Assembly (NCBI GenBank): GCA_013396915.1
Contig: VWZL01001947.1
Coordinates: 124,001-188,000, forward strand
Origin: Stercorarius parasiticus
Taxonomy: Eukaryota > Chordata > Aves > Charadriiformes > Stercorariidae
DNA: 64,000 nucleotides
Reading direction: 5' to 3'
The position numbers and the translations under genes were made by a program. Under the pieces are notes generated by a model that worked only from the letters and a program-made list of their open reading frames with translations, did not search any database and was not told the DNA's origin. Position 1 is the stretch's first letter. Every line of letters begins with the position of its first letter. Below, piece by piece: positions 46,673-57,931 of the stretch.

Positions 46673-49600
46673 GGGGTGGCCCTACAAAAACAAATAGCTA
46701 ATATGCTGAGCTGGAAAATACTGGTTCTCTTTTCACTTAAATATTTGCTTTCTTTTGGTACCTTCAATGATAAAATGTTGTAGCAAAATGTATAGCTGTG
46801 TTCAGCGTGGTTTGGTTTTGTTTTTTTTTTCCCTTCAGTGATGGTAATTGTTGAGTGGAAAGCTAAACCAGTTTATCATAATAAAAAGGAAAAGGAAACA
46901 AAAACCCCATGCCAGCAGGCAGTTTGACCTGGTCCTGCAACCCGTGGGTGTGGGTCCCTTCCTTCCCAAAAGCATTCTTCCCCTTCTGGGTCTCGGCTAT
47001 TCAGTTTATGTGCCTTTTCAGCAGCACCTGGGAAGGGACAGAGTGAGCTGACATTGAGCTAACGGTGACCCCTTTGTAACTGGGAAGAGGCAGTTACGCT
47101 CTGCTTCGTTGCTGTTATATTTTTATGGCAGTCATTAACATGCACATAGCATCTTACGGTAAGCTGGAAGGCAGCGTATTCCCTCTGTGCTCACCTCCCT
47201 CCATCTTCTGCCTCCTGTACTGAAATCTTAAAAATCTTAAGTTGTGTTCTCTGCTCACTCGCTTCCTTTCATGCGTCTGCGTTTGAGAAGAACAGAAGTT
47301 GTTTATGTCTTTTTAATTTACTTTGGTTTGACACCCCCCTCCATTCTCTCTCCCCCCCCGGCCTTCGGTTACTTGTTGGGTTTCTTTTTTAGTTTGGTTC
47401 ACTACTTCTGCAGATTTTACTGGCCCCTCTAAGGCAAAAAAAACCCAAATAGATGTCCTTTATTTGTCTGAAGGGATAGCATTCATTCTGTAGGGATTTT
47501 TTTGTTTAGCTATTTTTATTATCAGGTTGTGTTTTTGAAGACTTACTTGTGCTGCTGTTAAAATAAGTGGAATCAAATTCTTTGCAGTTATAAGTAGATT
47601 TTTATTTTAAAGAACTTGTTGCTCTCAATGTACAGTGCATCTTTTCTGGTAAATACATGGCTACATTGGCTTAAAATGGTTATGTTCGTAACAGATACTT
47701 GAAACTAAGAACTTTTGCCAGATTTCTGTTTTTTGATGTTGTACAAGTTTCGTAAGTGATGTATAAATATATTGAATTTAGGATTTTTTGTTGTAGTGAG
47801 GTTGCAGAAAGGTTTGTTTTAATCCTTGCCCTAGCAATTAAATGTTTAATGAAATTAAGAAGAGTAGTTCCTGGAAAACATTTGAGGAATGGAGTACGTT
47901 TGTGTGTTGCAGTTAGTGCTTGTCTCCAAAACCAGGCATTGGTGAGGTATCAGCTTGTTATTTCGCAGCCCTTTTCAGCAAAGCATTTCAAAACAGCCTT
48001 GAGTACTTCACCTAAATTACAGAGAAACAGCTTGTTCGGTACTCGAAAAAGGTTTTAAAAGCCCCAAACTCTACGAGGACTGAAAATTATTAGATTTTAG
48101 TCTCTGCTTGATCTTCATGTGCTTCCTGAACACAATGTTGTGTTCACCTGGGCTGCTGGCTAGCTAGACAAGAGTGTTAATGAAAATTGTATTTTTGGAC
48201 GTCTTGGGTGATCCCTGAAACATCATTGAATGTGGCCTAGTCCCGTCTACATGAACCCACAGCTCACTTGCAGTATGGGAGATGTTGTAAACCACTGTCA
48301 GTACAAGTTCAATACTGGAAACCAAGTTTTTGAGCGTGTAAAACATTGCAAGAGCCCATTATCCCAGTGTTATATACTCAAATAATGTCCAGCTCTTCTG
48401 TGACATTTAGTTTGAACTACTCTTGGTAATTCTGTAATGGTGTAGAAAAGGTAACATGCGTGTTTGCTGCCTTTTAATTATAGGCATCTGTTAACGTTTG
48501 GTTGCACACATCTTGTGAACAAGGTAAACAGATGCATGACCTTACCGTATTTATTTATTTCACACCACTATTATAAAACAGGAGCTGCCACCCTGCTATT
48601 CCTTGTTTGATGTGTTCTAATGTGGTACTGATGTCCGCTTAGTTACTCTTTCAGAATTGCAATAAAGTGGCAGTATATCTTAATAATACCCTTATTAAAA
48701 GAGAATGTACCTAAGCAATTCAAAGGCTGTACATAATGTCTTGGCCTGGTAGCTGAACGGGAGGCACTACTGTGCTAAGAACATGGTGTTTAGAAGCTGA
48801 AATCCCATCAACAGACTCATGAATGAGCTTTTTCGAGAGAGAGAGGTTGTGCGTGGGATTTGCTAGTTTATAGAATTGAATGAACAAAGAATATGGCAAA
48901 AAGGTGTTTTATGGGCATGCAAATTCTGCCCCTTTGCACAGGTAAGTGGCCTGATTACCACTTTTTAAAGCTAGGAAAGTGACAGCAGTATTATTAATAG
49001 AAAGTAAATGCATTTTGTTGCCGCTTCAGCCACTGTAATTTGCAGAAGAGAAAATTGTCTTCCCGATGTAACTTTCACGCTGTGAATGGATCCTGACCTC
49101 AGCCATAGGCAGCAGCAGTGCCTCTCTTTAACTCTGACCTGCAACGTGGAGCTACAGCTCGCTCTCTTTTGCCGTTCTATATGCACTCTGTGTGCTGCCT
49201 GGCATAGTATTCATCCTGCTTATAATTTAGTTACCTTGTATAGGCTAAGGAGCCTGCATTCAGACTCCTCCTGTAGTCACTAGAAAAAGAGGGAACCCTT
49301 CAGTGTGATTCATCTTCAGTCTAAATAGATGTGCTGAATCAGCCTCTCTAGGGAACCTAAAGGAGTAATTCAGGTTAGATAACTAACTTCTGAAGGTAAT
49401 GAGATGAATTGCACCTCTGAGTTTTATATAAGAAATCCATCTTGGGTGCCTGAAGTAAGTAAAATCCATGTTTGGGAGGCTATTTGGGATGGGATTAGAA
49501 GACGTGTTTATAGATCCTTCAAAGTCACAATGCCTATAGCATTAGCAAGTTGGGTAAGAATTGAATTGATTTTAAGATCCAACTGGAGCACCAAAGTCAG

Positions 49601-50896
49601 GAGTTCTAGTGAAGAATTAAGAACATTTTTCTTCTATTTATACATTCCGCTTAAATTTTTACATTTGCTGGTCTGGAGCTACTGGATGAAAATAAGAATT
49701 AACTACTTTCAGTCATCCTTTTACAAAATAAGAAATTACGCCGATCATATGTTCCTATTCTGTGCTAACTGAAAATATTTGTGGGGAAGTGCTCAGAGGA
49801 AATTTTTTGTGTTACTGTCGTATTGTGTCATTGGTAAAGTCATCTGTACGCCCTTCTGTAATGGTGTAGGTAGTTAAATCAGCCAGATTCCAGATAAGTG
49901 TGCATGTGGTCCTTCCATCATTGCGTTTCTTCTGATATGTTTTAATAGATGCTCGTTCCCACACATCTAAATAGTAACTTGTTTTGTCTTTTCAATTCCT
50001 AGAGTGTGGAGAAGAGGCACATTTTTCAGAAAAGTTTCTGTCTAGAAAAAGTACTAGTGAGTTACTACCTTGTAAGAGAAAATAAATAATGTGATGTACC
50101 TCATTATACATGAGAATGAATGAGTGTGAAATTTAATCAGTACAACACTTCATATAAGTGTCACACAATAACTTGCTATGTGGCAAAGAGCATGAGGTCA
50201 TTTTGAATAAGGGATAATTGGGATTTGGAGAAAGTGTTCAAATGCATGTTGTAGTTGCTACAGAAGTTGAGTGTTGACTGTAGTTATAATTGAATTCAAA
50301 ATTACAAGTCTTGACTGTAGGTCAAGCACCACACAGCAAAGGAGGTATTCTTGGAAGTAATTTTGAAAGAGATTAAGATGAACCTGTTCATAAATCTCAG
50401 GTATTTATGTACCTGTTACCAGTCTGCATTTTATTCCTTTCTAATTGAGGAAAAGAAGTCTCAGATTTGTTGTGGTTTGGTTTTTTGGGTCTGTGTCTCT
50501 TCCCCCTCCTCCCCCGTTTTCTGATACCTGCCTACTGTAACCTTTCTCTCTTCCCCACACCCTGCACCACATCTATTATAAACCACAGTAAATCAGTCTT
50601 ACAAATTTAATGTAAATAGTTCTATCTAAGCAAAACATAGTCCTTCAACGTGTGGATAAAATCAGGTCTTAAAGTATGCTAAGGAGGTCAGTGATGCTGC
50701 TATCTGCCGAGTTTAAAAGGGAGCAAAGACGAAGTCCAGAGTTTCCTATTGATAGAGTCCTAATCATGATATGGATAACTTCTGGTTCAATGTTACAATT
50801 AATTTAATCCTGAATGGATTTTGGAGAAAAAAAGGAGTCAGAGAAGGAACGCAGCATTACTCTTGCATAAAACAATGTGTTGAAAATAGTGTGTGA

Positions 50897-50934
50897 GTGT
50901 GTGTGTGTGTATACACATGTATATGCATACACAT
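50897..50934. repeat. Alternating purine-pyrimidine tract, (GT)n plus palindrome
   Basis: Every base from 50,897 to 50,934 alternates purine and pyrimidine: (GT)n leads into ATACACATG-, TATATGCA- and TACACAT-type sequence. It includes a perfect 12-bp palindrome TGTGTATACACA at 50,906-50,917. Such sequence can form Z-DNA or a small cruciform. Confidence 0.85.
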
Positions 50935-53361
50935 CTTTAAGAACTTGTACGTTGATAATCTCAGATCACAGAACTGTGAAGTAATGTGGGCTGCCTGTAT
51001 CTTGACAGAAAGATAGCATTCACTAGTATATGTAGTAAATTCCTCATTTTTTGTGGACCCCGGCCTTAGGAAGAAGCCTTTCTTCTATGTATTTTTGTGG
51101 TCTATGGAGTGCATCGAGCAAGTTGTCCAAATGGAACAATATTGCATGGACAATCAATCAGTCTGTAGTTACAGTTCCATTTTACAATATCATCATCCTC
51201 TTTATTAACTTCAGATGCATACGCAGACACAGGCTGCAGATGCGATAGCAACTATTAATGATAATATACATCATTGTAGAATCTGCATTTTAAGATCTTA
51301 GCTGTCTTTGTATTTTGAAAACTTTAAAGAAAAACGTGGATTTGAGGTGGTAATACAACTTCTCAATTTGTAAGCTGTATTTGTCTCCTGTGTTTCCCAG
51401 GGCATCTGTGAAGTGATTGGCAATAACATAATTATATACTGTTTACATAATGGAATTACAGAATGTTTCCTGGTTTTCTTACAAGTAGCCACTTGTAGTT
51501 ACACACACCTGCTTCGTGTTCTCGTGGCCAGGGAGTACACTCCAATCCCTATGCTGAAATGGGAGTGTTGCAGCCATATAGGGTTAAGTAGATAAAAATG
51601 TTATATGAGAGACAAAGGCTAATAAATTAGTCTTCACTTGGAAGGAGTTCTATAAGGTTAAAAAAAAATAAATCCCCATAGGTGAGAATACTTGAGATTA
51701 ATGACGTGCATTTAAAAAAAGCCCCATGTTTTGTTAACTAATTAAACTTCATAGTATACTAACTGTGGACTTTAAGTCATCCTTTTTAAAGTATCGGCAT
51801 TCTTTTAAGAACATGTAAATTGGTGACTACAAACTGAAAAAGTGTTATAAACTACTTCAGAAAATCAGTGCCCTGACATGCAGCACTTAATCCTCTATTA
51901 TGGTGCAATAAACCTCATTTTTCTTGGGTCACGGTTAATGAATGTAATGGCAATCCATCTATCACAGGTTATGATAATGATCTTCACACAGACAAGATTC
52001 CTTCAGTCCTTGCTCTAAGTATTATTTCCTTTCCAATTACATCTTGTAACTCTCTTTCCTTTCAACTTTTGTCTTGCAAATTTTCTCTTGCATTTTACTT
52101 ATCTTCGTGTCATGTTAATCTCATCCATTTGCCATGTGTATTTTGAAAGGATTTTTGAAAATACTGTTTACGTTGAGACAGTCCTGCGGGCCCTAAGCAA
52201 TTGGGTATCACCTTGTGCTGAACGCTACTTGATTGTAAAAGTCTGTGTTGGGCTCAAAATTCTTATGCTATTAAAAGACTCCAGAACAAAGAAAGAGAGT
52301 CATGGGGATGTAACACTCTTGAAGTAATTGTGATCATGTTATGTACAAACCTTTTTGTGTTTTAAATATCTACTCAGGAGCAGTTCTCCTGTCCTAGTTC
52401 AGGTCTTAAGGCTGCGATGTCCAAGTAAGATCCAGCAGAGTAGAATTTATAGAATAATTTGTCCAGTACTGCCTGTATTTCGGGGCCGCTGTCTCCCTCT
52501 TCTTCTTCTTTTGTTTAAGGTCCAGAGTGGGTCACTCAAGTACTTTTCTGCAGTTTTTTAGTGTCACTTTAATTTATGGGGTGTCTAGGATGAGAGAGCA
52601 GCTGCTATTCTTTCTCATGGTGTCCGATTTCTGACAGGTGATAATACCTGGATGGAATGTTCCCGTGACCAGAGTGTCTGTGGTCTGACCTACAGAAAGT
52701 GCTACAATAGTAAGAACTCAGTATTTGATTAAAATTGGTGTGGAGTACAAATGAAAAGCCAGGATAATACTGGGTTTGGATCGTTCCTGTAGGGGTGGTT
52801 TAAAAATCACATCTAGTGGTTGTTGCTGACTGTGGTGTATATCTTTGGTGAAAGTATTGAATGCTTATGCAGACTTCTAAGTGAATTTATTAGAGACCAT
52901 CTGGCCATGTTAATAGGAGTTTTTGTTATGATTCCTACTCTGCTATATGGTATTTCAAATATTTTTTTCTACTTGAACTACAAGACTTGTGTTTTGAGTT
53001 AATAGTATAATGATAAGGTTAAGGATGACGTTGAACACTTATTTTTATTCAGTTTAAGATGTTTCATGAAAATCCACATTTGTAATCTAATTTGAGGCAG
53101 GACTTTCTTCACAGCAAGATGTGCCCTTGTAGTTGGCACAGGTTGACATGAGGAACCAAACTCACCAAGGGGCTGCTGCTTTTATGTGAGTGATGCTCTC
53201 GGAGCAGTAGTGGCCTGGGAACTCCCTGACATGGGTACCCTGGGTGCAGTCTGCTGCAGGCAGCCCAGCTGAAGCTGGGACTGTGTGCGTTATCCTGGCT
53301 TTAATAGGCTTCTCCTTCTTTCCTAAGAGCCATCTCTTTCTGTCTAGCTGTAACAAAATGC

Positions 53362-53664
53362 TAATCATATAATGGTTTGGGTTGGAAGGGACCTTAAAGA
53401 TCGCCTAATTCCAGCCTCCCTGCCATGGGCAGGGACACCTCCCACCAGACCAGGTTGCTCCAAGCCCCGTCCAACCTGGCCTTGAACACCTCCAGACATG
53501 GGGCAGCCACAGCCTCTCTGGGCAACCTGGGCCCGTGTCTCACCACCCTCATAGTGAAAATCTTCTTCCTGATATCCAATCTAAATCTGCCCTTTTCCAG
53601 TTTGAAGCTATTACCCTTCGTCCTATCACTACATGCCCTTGTAAAAGGTCACTCTCCAGCTCAC
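53362..53664 (-). mobile_element. CR1 LINE copy 7, 3' end, antisense
   Basis: Reverse-oriented CR1 3' UTR and ORF end. It starts at AATCATATAATGG (tail) with GTTGGAAGGGACCTTAAAG, passes through the reverse complement of 'gttgcccagagaggctgtggctgccccatg', and stops around ACATGCCCTTGTAAAAGG. It is 5'-truncated at about 300 bases. It resembles copies 4 and 8 in subfamily. Confidence 0.93.
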
Positions 53665-55816
53665 TTGATGTTGGTAAGTACACGTATGTAGCATTTGGGC
53701 GGGTGTATTGGGCATGGCAGTGCTTTGTGGGCAGTCGTTAGCCTGCTGAGCTGCATAGCTGCCATCCCGGCCGCGGCTGGGGTTTGTGGAGAGCTCCTTC
53801 TCAGAGCAGTGCCGTGTCTGGATTTAAAAATGTATGTCCGCAGTGGGAGACGATACAACGGGTAGGCTTGGCTTACTGCAGACCTGCTCTCTCCCTGGAG
53901 ATCGCCGGGGAGTTTACCCCATACAGCTTCGGTGGGATGTCCTCTCCTGCACCATAATGAGGAGGATAGGTCATGTCTGTTTAAGATTTTCTTTAGAAAA
54001 GGAGCTCTTGGACGGTGAGGCAGCATATAGTGGGTTAAGGTTGAGAAGAACAGGTACTACAGAAGCTACACCTTGTCACTCAACTGAGAAAAGTGTATGT
54101 GGCTGGCCATTCTCGTGGAGGACCTCTCCCAGTAAACAGGACTTTTCTCACAGCTTGCTTGTGCTGCTTACAGTCCATATTTTATATCCTAGTGATCCAG
54201 ATGTAATCCCACATAGTTAATCTCGCCTGAATTTTGTAATAGTTTTCAGTGTGTTTTAGTGGTTTTGCACAGCAGTTTGTAAGTGGCAATAAATTAGCAA
54301 ACTTGCCTTATTTGTGCATTTGTTCAGGACCTCAAAGTTAAGCATTAGTAACCTTCATAGGATTGTTGTAAACCTTGAAGAAATGTAAGGAAGTGGATCC
54401 ATGCTTACAATTTAAAAGAATTAATCGATGTACGCTCTGCAGAGATTTTTGGATTGTAAGAGCTTGGTTCTTTGTAAATTCTGCAGCCCTAGTTTGGGGA
54501 AATAAAGTGTTGCCCTATTTAAAGAATTGACAGGTCAGATCCATCAATAATAATAGTAATAATGTATTTGTGGGACAATGATTTCTAAATCAAACCTGTG
54601 CTCTAATTTCTGTTTCCTCATCTCTAAGAAAAATCTAATTCAATAGTTTTGTAAAGTATTTTCTATGTAGTGTTTTCTATACAAAAAAGGCCATTCATTT
54701 TGTAGAAAGTAAAATGTACTGTCCTCTTTCATTCCTCACAAAAATGCCAATAAACCAGTTTCTTTTGGTCAGAAGCTAATTAAAGACAAAATACTGAAAC
54801 ACCAAAAAGCATACATGAATCAGACTGTTAGGTTTTTATTCGTATAGGGTTTAGAAGATGAGGTGATAAAACAGTCTTAGGTGATGCTCACGTGTCCCAC
54901 AAATTGTTCTTGATAATCTTACTCTGAGGATTTATTTTTTTAACTCTGGATATGCACTAATCTTATTGTCACTATGGTGACAATAAAACTTTAAATCTCT
55001 TGTTCTTCCTATTAAATATATCAGGATATAAGACATGGCATTTATCTGTGGTTTTATCAACAGGAAACTCAATACTCATTTAAAAAAAAAAAAAGGTGGC
55101 AAAAACATGGTGATGTAGAGCTTTGCTCAGCTTCAGCTGGAAAAGAGCCCATGTATTATTGTTATCAGTCTATGTCTTGTAACAAATAGGTGCTCCATTA
55201 TTAAAATGAAAAACTTTAATTGTCTGTCTTCCTAGAAAGGTACCATCTGAACACCTGAAGGCCCATTAAATGTTACTTATAAAATGTCTACTCTATGCAC
55301 TCCTTCTCCACACTGCTGCTTGTTTTATTCAAGTATGTGGATTGGTAAGTGCTGTTAACTGCATCTTAGAGGGTTGTGTGCTCTTTTCTGAGTTTCCCCT
55401 CTGTGGTCATCAGAGAAGATGACCTTGAAATCCTGTGCTTTCATCACAGACTTAAGGTTGAAGGGTCCACCTCTTTGGGACAAATAGGAGTGTAGACTTT
55501 TTTCTTTTTTACAAGCTCTTGGTTATTGTTTAATTTTAAGCTGTCAAATGTGAAAGATGTTGCAGTGAATTTCTCACTTGAGTGCCCGTACTGAAAAATG
55601 TTTGCAATAACTTACATTATGTTCTTGGAGTTAGTGAATTCAGAAGGATGGAATAGGGCAAAAACAATCAAGAGCCTAAACTTTAAGAGTGAGAAAACAA
55701 TTTGCTCTCTTTTCTCCCTGCTATCTTTCTTTAGCTTCTGTCATAATAGGAATTAATATCGATAACAAACATGTATGGAAGAGAGAAAAGCTATGCCATT
55801 GTTTCCTTGTTTTTAG
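53665..55816. other. End of intron 1, no gene seen
   Basis: A GC-richer piece at 53,690-54,200 is open on both strands without domain signature. The rest is AT-rich and leads to the exon 2 acceptor. A poly-A tract lies at about 55,081-55,094. Confidence 0.5.
54335..54670 (+). repeat. MIR-like fragments (two pieces)
   Basis: CTTCATAGGATTGTTGTAAA at about 54,353 resembles the MIR 3' phrase 'cctcatagggttgttgtgagg'. TCTGTTTCCTCATCTCTAAG at about 54,609 resembles 'cctcagtttccccatctgtaa', followed by TTTTGTAAAGTA. Order is not that of one intact element, so these are at best two old pieces. By-eye assignment. Confidence 0.3.
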
Positions 55817-55926
55817 GTTAACAAAGCCCTTGTCATTTGCGGATTGTGTTGGGGATGAACTGCCATGGGGATGGGAAGCTGCATATGATCCTCAGATTGG
55901 TGTATACTATATTGATCACATCAACC
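55817..55926 (+). CDS. WWC2: WWC2 exon 2 (WW domain 2, first part)
   Basis: These 110 bases complete Arg44 and encode residues 45-80, plus the first base of codon 81. The sequence starts [20 protein letters not shown] and continues through [16 protein letters not shown]. It joins exon 1 in frame to give the family's conserved link between the two WW domains ([15 protein letters not shown]). WW domain 2 begins at about residue 57; Trp62 (GWE) and the YYIDH strand are seen. The last strand lies in exon 3, outside the window. In the WWC family WW2 lacks the second Trp, which I cannot check here. The acceptor is TTTTTAG; the donor is GTAAGT at 55,927 (phase 1). With phase 2 before and phase 1 after, skipping this exon would shift the frame. 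Confidence 0.96.
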
Positions 55927-57218
55927 GTAAGTATTTTTCAATTTATTTATTCAAATAGTGGTTATATAAGAAGGCACATCTTGATTAGACTTTCCTGAGA
56001 AGCTTCTAAAGCATGACTGGGAACAGGGAAAGATTTCTTGTGAGAAAAGTGTAGTTAAAGTAACAATTTCTGATTTTCAGCAGACAAATTGGCCCATTTG
56101 TGTGCATGGGGATGGTTGCAGATGCATTATAGCTGGCTCAAAATTATTCATACAACTCTTCGTCTTTTTCTGTGGAAGAAGTCCATATAATGTGTAGTAA
56201 GTAAAGGTGGTTTACATCTGTTGGTACCTGTAAAGTGTAGGATCTTTGGTGGCTGTTCAGCAAGGCACACTGACAAAGTCTCAAACGAGTAACAAAAACT
56301 GGCTTCAGAACTGTGGTAGATAAGGTAGTATGGAGGGGGGGGGTGTATTTGTAACTTGTATATGAGGTCTGGCAAATGCACTGGAGTTCTGAGAATGTTG
56401 TAGAATACATTTCAGGCTATAAATAATGCTATATTTTTGAGTAATTGGAAAGGGAATGGGGAATCAAAATGCTGGGGAATATTTGCCCTTTGGTATAACA
56501 TTGTTGGCTTTAAAAGGCTTACAAGAAAATCTGCTGGTACAAAATGACTACATCTGTTTCTACATATATTTTTAATTGCATGGGAATTATGCCTAAACCA
56601 TACAAAACTATAGCAAAATTTGAAATACAGTGCTTGTTAGACTTACTGAAATGAATATATTCCTGAAAGGGTTTCTATCTTCTTTTTATGCATTTATTAC
56701 TCCATATTAATTCATACCTTTTTCTGTTTTCTCAGAAATTGTCTTTAATAACATAACAGAAGAGATTCCATTTGAGATCAATACCTGAATATAGGTGCCT
56801 GCATCTATGATAGCAGTGCTGTGTACTTAAAAAATAGTAAGGTATCTATGGCCATTTGAGATGCTTTAGGTTATCAGGAACAACTGCATAAGTTCAGTAG
56901 ATACGGCATAGACATTAAGAGACCAATGGTCTTCTGGAAAAAAAAACAACTAGAGACAAGGCTTGTTACCCCATGGTATCTCAAACGTATGGACAAGTGA
57001 ATCAACCTTGAGATGTCTAAGCTGCTTTTGTAGTCAATAGTTATCTAGCCAATACAGTCAACGTAATGTGAAGCGTGAAGTAGCTGACTGGTTGGGCTTT
57101 GAAGATGAGCTGATTTAAGCTCCTTTGGTTGGGTTGGACTGGAACTCTGATAACTGGAATGGGATATTAGATATCTGCTGTGCTTACTGAACACCTGTAA
57201 TCACAAGTACAAATAACA

Positions 57219-57931
57219 GGCTGGGCAGAGAATGGATTGAGAGCAGCCCTGCCCAGAAGAACTTGGGGGTACCAGTGGATGAGAAGCTCAACATGAGCCA
57301 GCAATGTGTGCTCACAGCCCAGAAAATCAACCGCACCCTGTGCTGCATCCCCAGCAGCTGGGTAGCAGGGCAAGGGGGGGGATTCTACCCACCTGCTCCG
57401 CTCTGGGGAGACCCCCCTGTAGTGCTGCCTCCAGCTCTGGGGCACCAACAGCAGAAGGACATGGACCTGTTGAAGCGGGTCCAGAGGAGGCCACGAAGAT
57501 GCTGGGAGGGCTGGAGCCCCTCTGCTGTGAGGACAGGCTGAGAGAGTTGGGGGGGTTCAGCCTGGAGAAGAGAAGGCTCCGGGGAGACCTTAGAGCCCCT
57601 TCCAGTCCCTAAAGGGGCTCCAGGAAAGCTGGGGAGGGACTTTGGATCAGGGAAGGGAGCCATAGGATGAGGAGTAACGGTTTTGAAGTGAAAGAGGGGA
57701 GATTTAGATGAGATCTGAGGAAGAAATTCTTTGCTATGAGGGTGGTGAGCCCCTGGCCCAGGTTGCCCAGAGAAGCTGCAGCTGTCCCATCCCTGGAGGT
57801 GTTCAAGGCCAGGCTGGATGGGGCTCTGAGCAACCTGATCTGGTGGGAGGTGTCCCTGCCCATGGCAGGGGGGTGGAACTAGGTGATCTTTAAGGTACCT
57901 TCCAACCCAAACCATTCTATGATTCTATGAG
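57219..57931 (+). mobile_element. CR1 LINE copy 8, sense to WWC2
   Basis: A 5'-truncated CR1 that begins just before the NLGVPVDEKLNMSQQCVLTAQK-type block. It has lost coding order in the [13 protein letters not shown] segment and continues with LRELGGFSLEKRRLRGDLRA. The full 3' UTR follows, with GTTCAAGGCCAGGCTGGATG, CCATGGCAGGGGGGTGGAAC, CTTCCAACCC and ATTCTATGATTCTATGA at the end. The intact 3' tail suggests a fairly recent insertion. There is no RT core. Confidence 0.96.

Larger units (their letters stand above)
41716..53360. other. Intron 1 segment, no gene seen
   Basis: The longest repeat-poor part of the intron. Features seen are a T-rich tract at 43,851-43,930, a SINE-like remnant at 45,325, a gap at 46,661, a C8 run at about 47,352, and a purine/pyrimidine alternating tract at 50,897. 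Open frames of 60-133 codons show no domain. Confidence 0.5.
21491..55816 (+). other. WWC2: WWC2 intron 1 (34,326 bases)
   Basis: This is bounded by donor GTGGGT at 21,491 and by an acceptor with polypyrimidine tract TTTCCTTGTTTTTAG ending at 55,816. It is phase 2. The first 400 bases are still CpG island. The plus strand looks visibly rich in T and G compared with A and C, as expected for the sense strand of a long transcribed intron. Repeat contents are listed separately. I found no further WWC2 exon inside, and no convincing alternative first exon. Confidence 0.9.
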
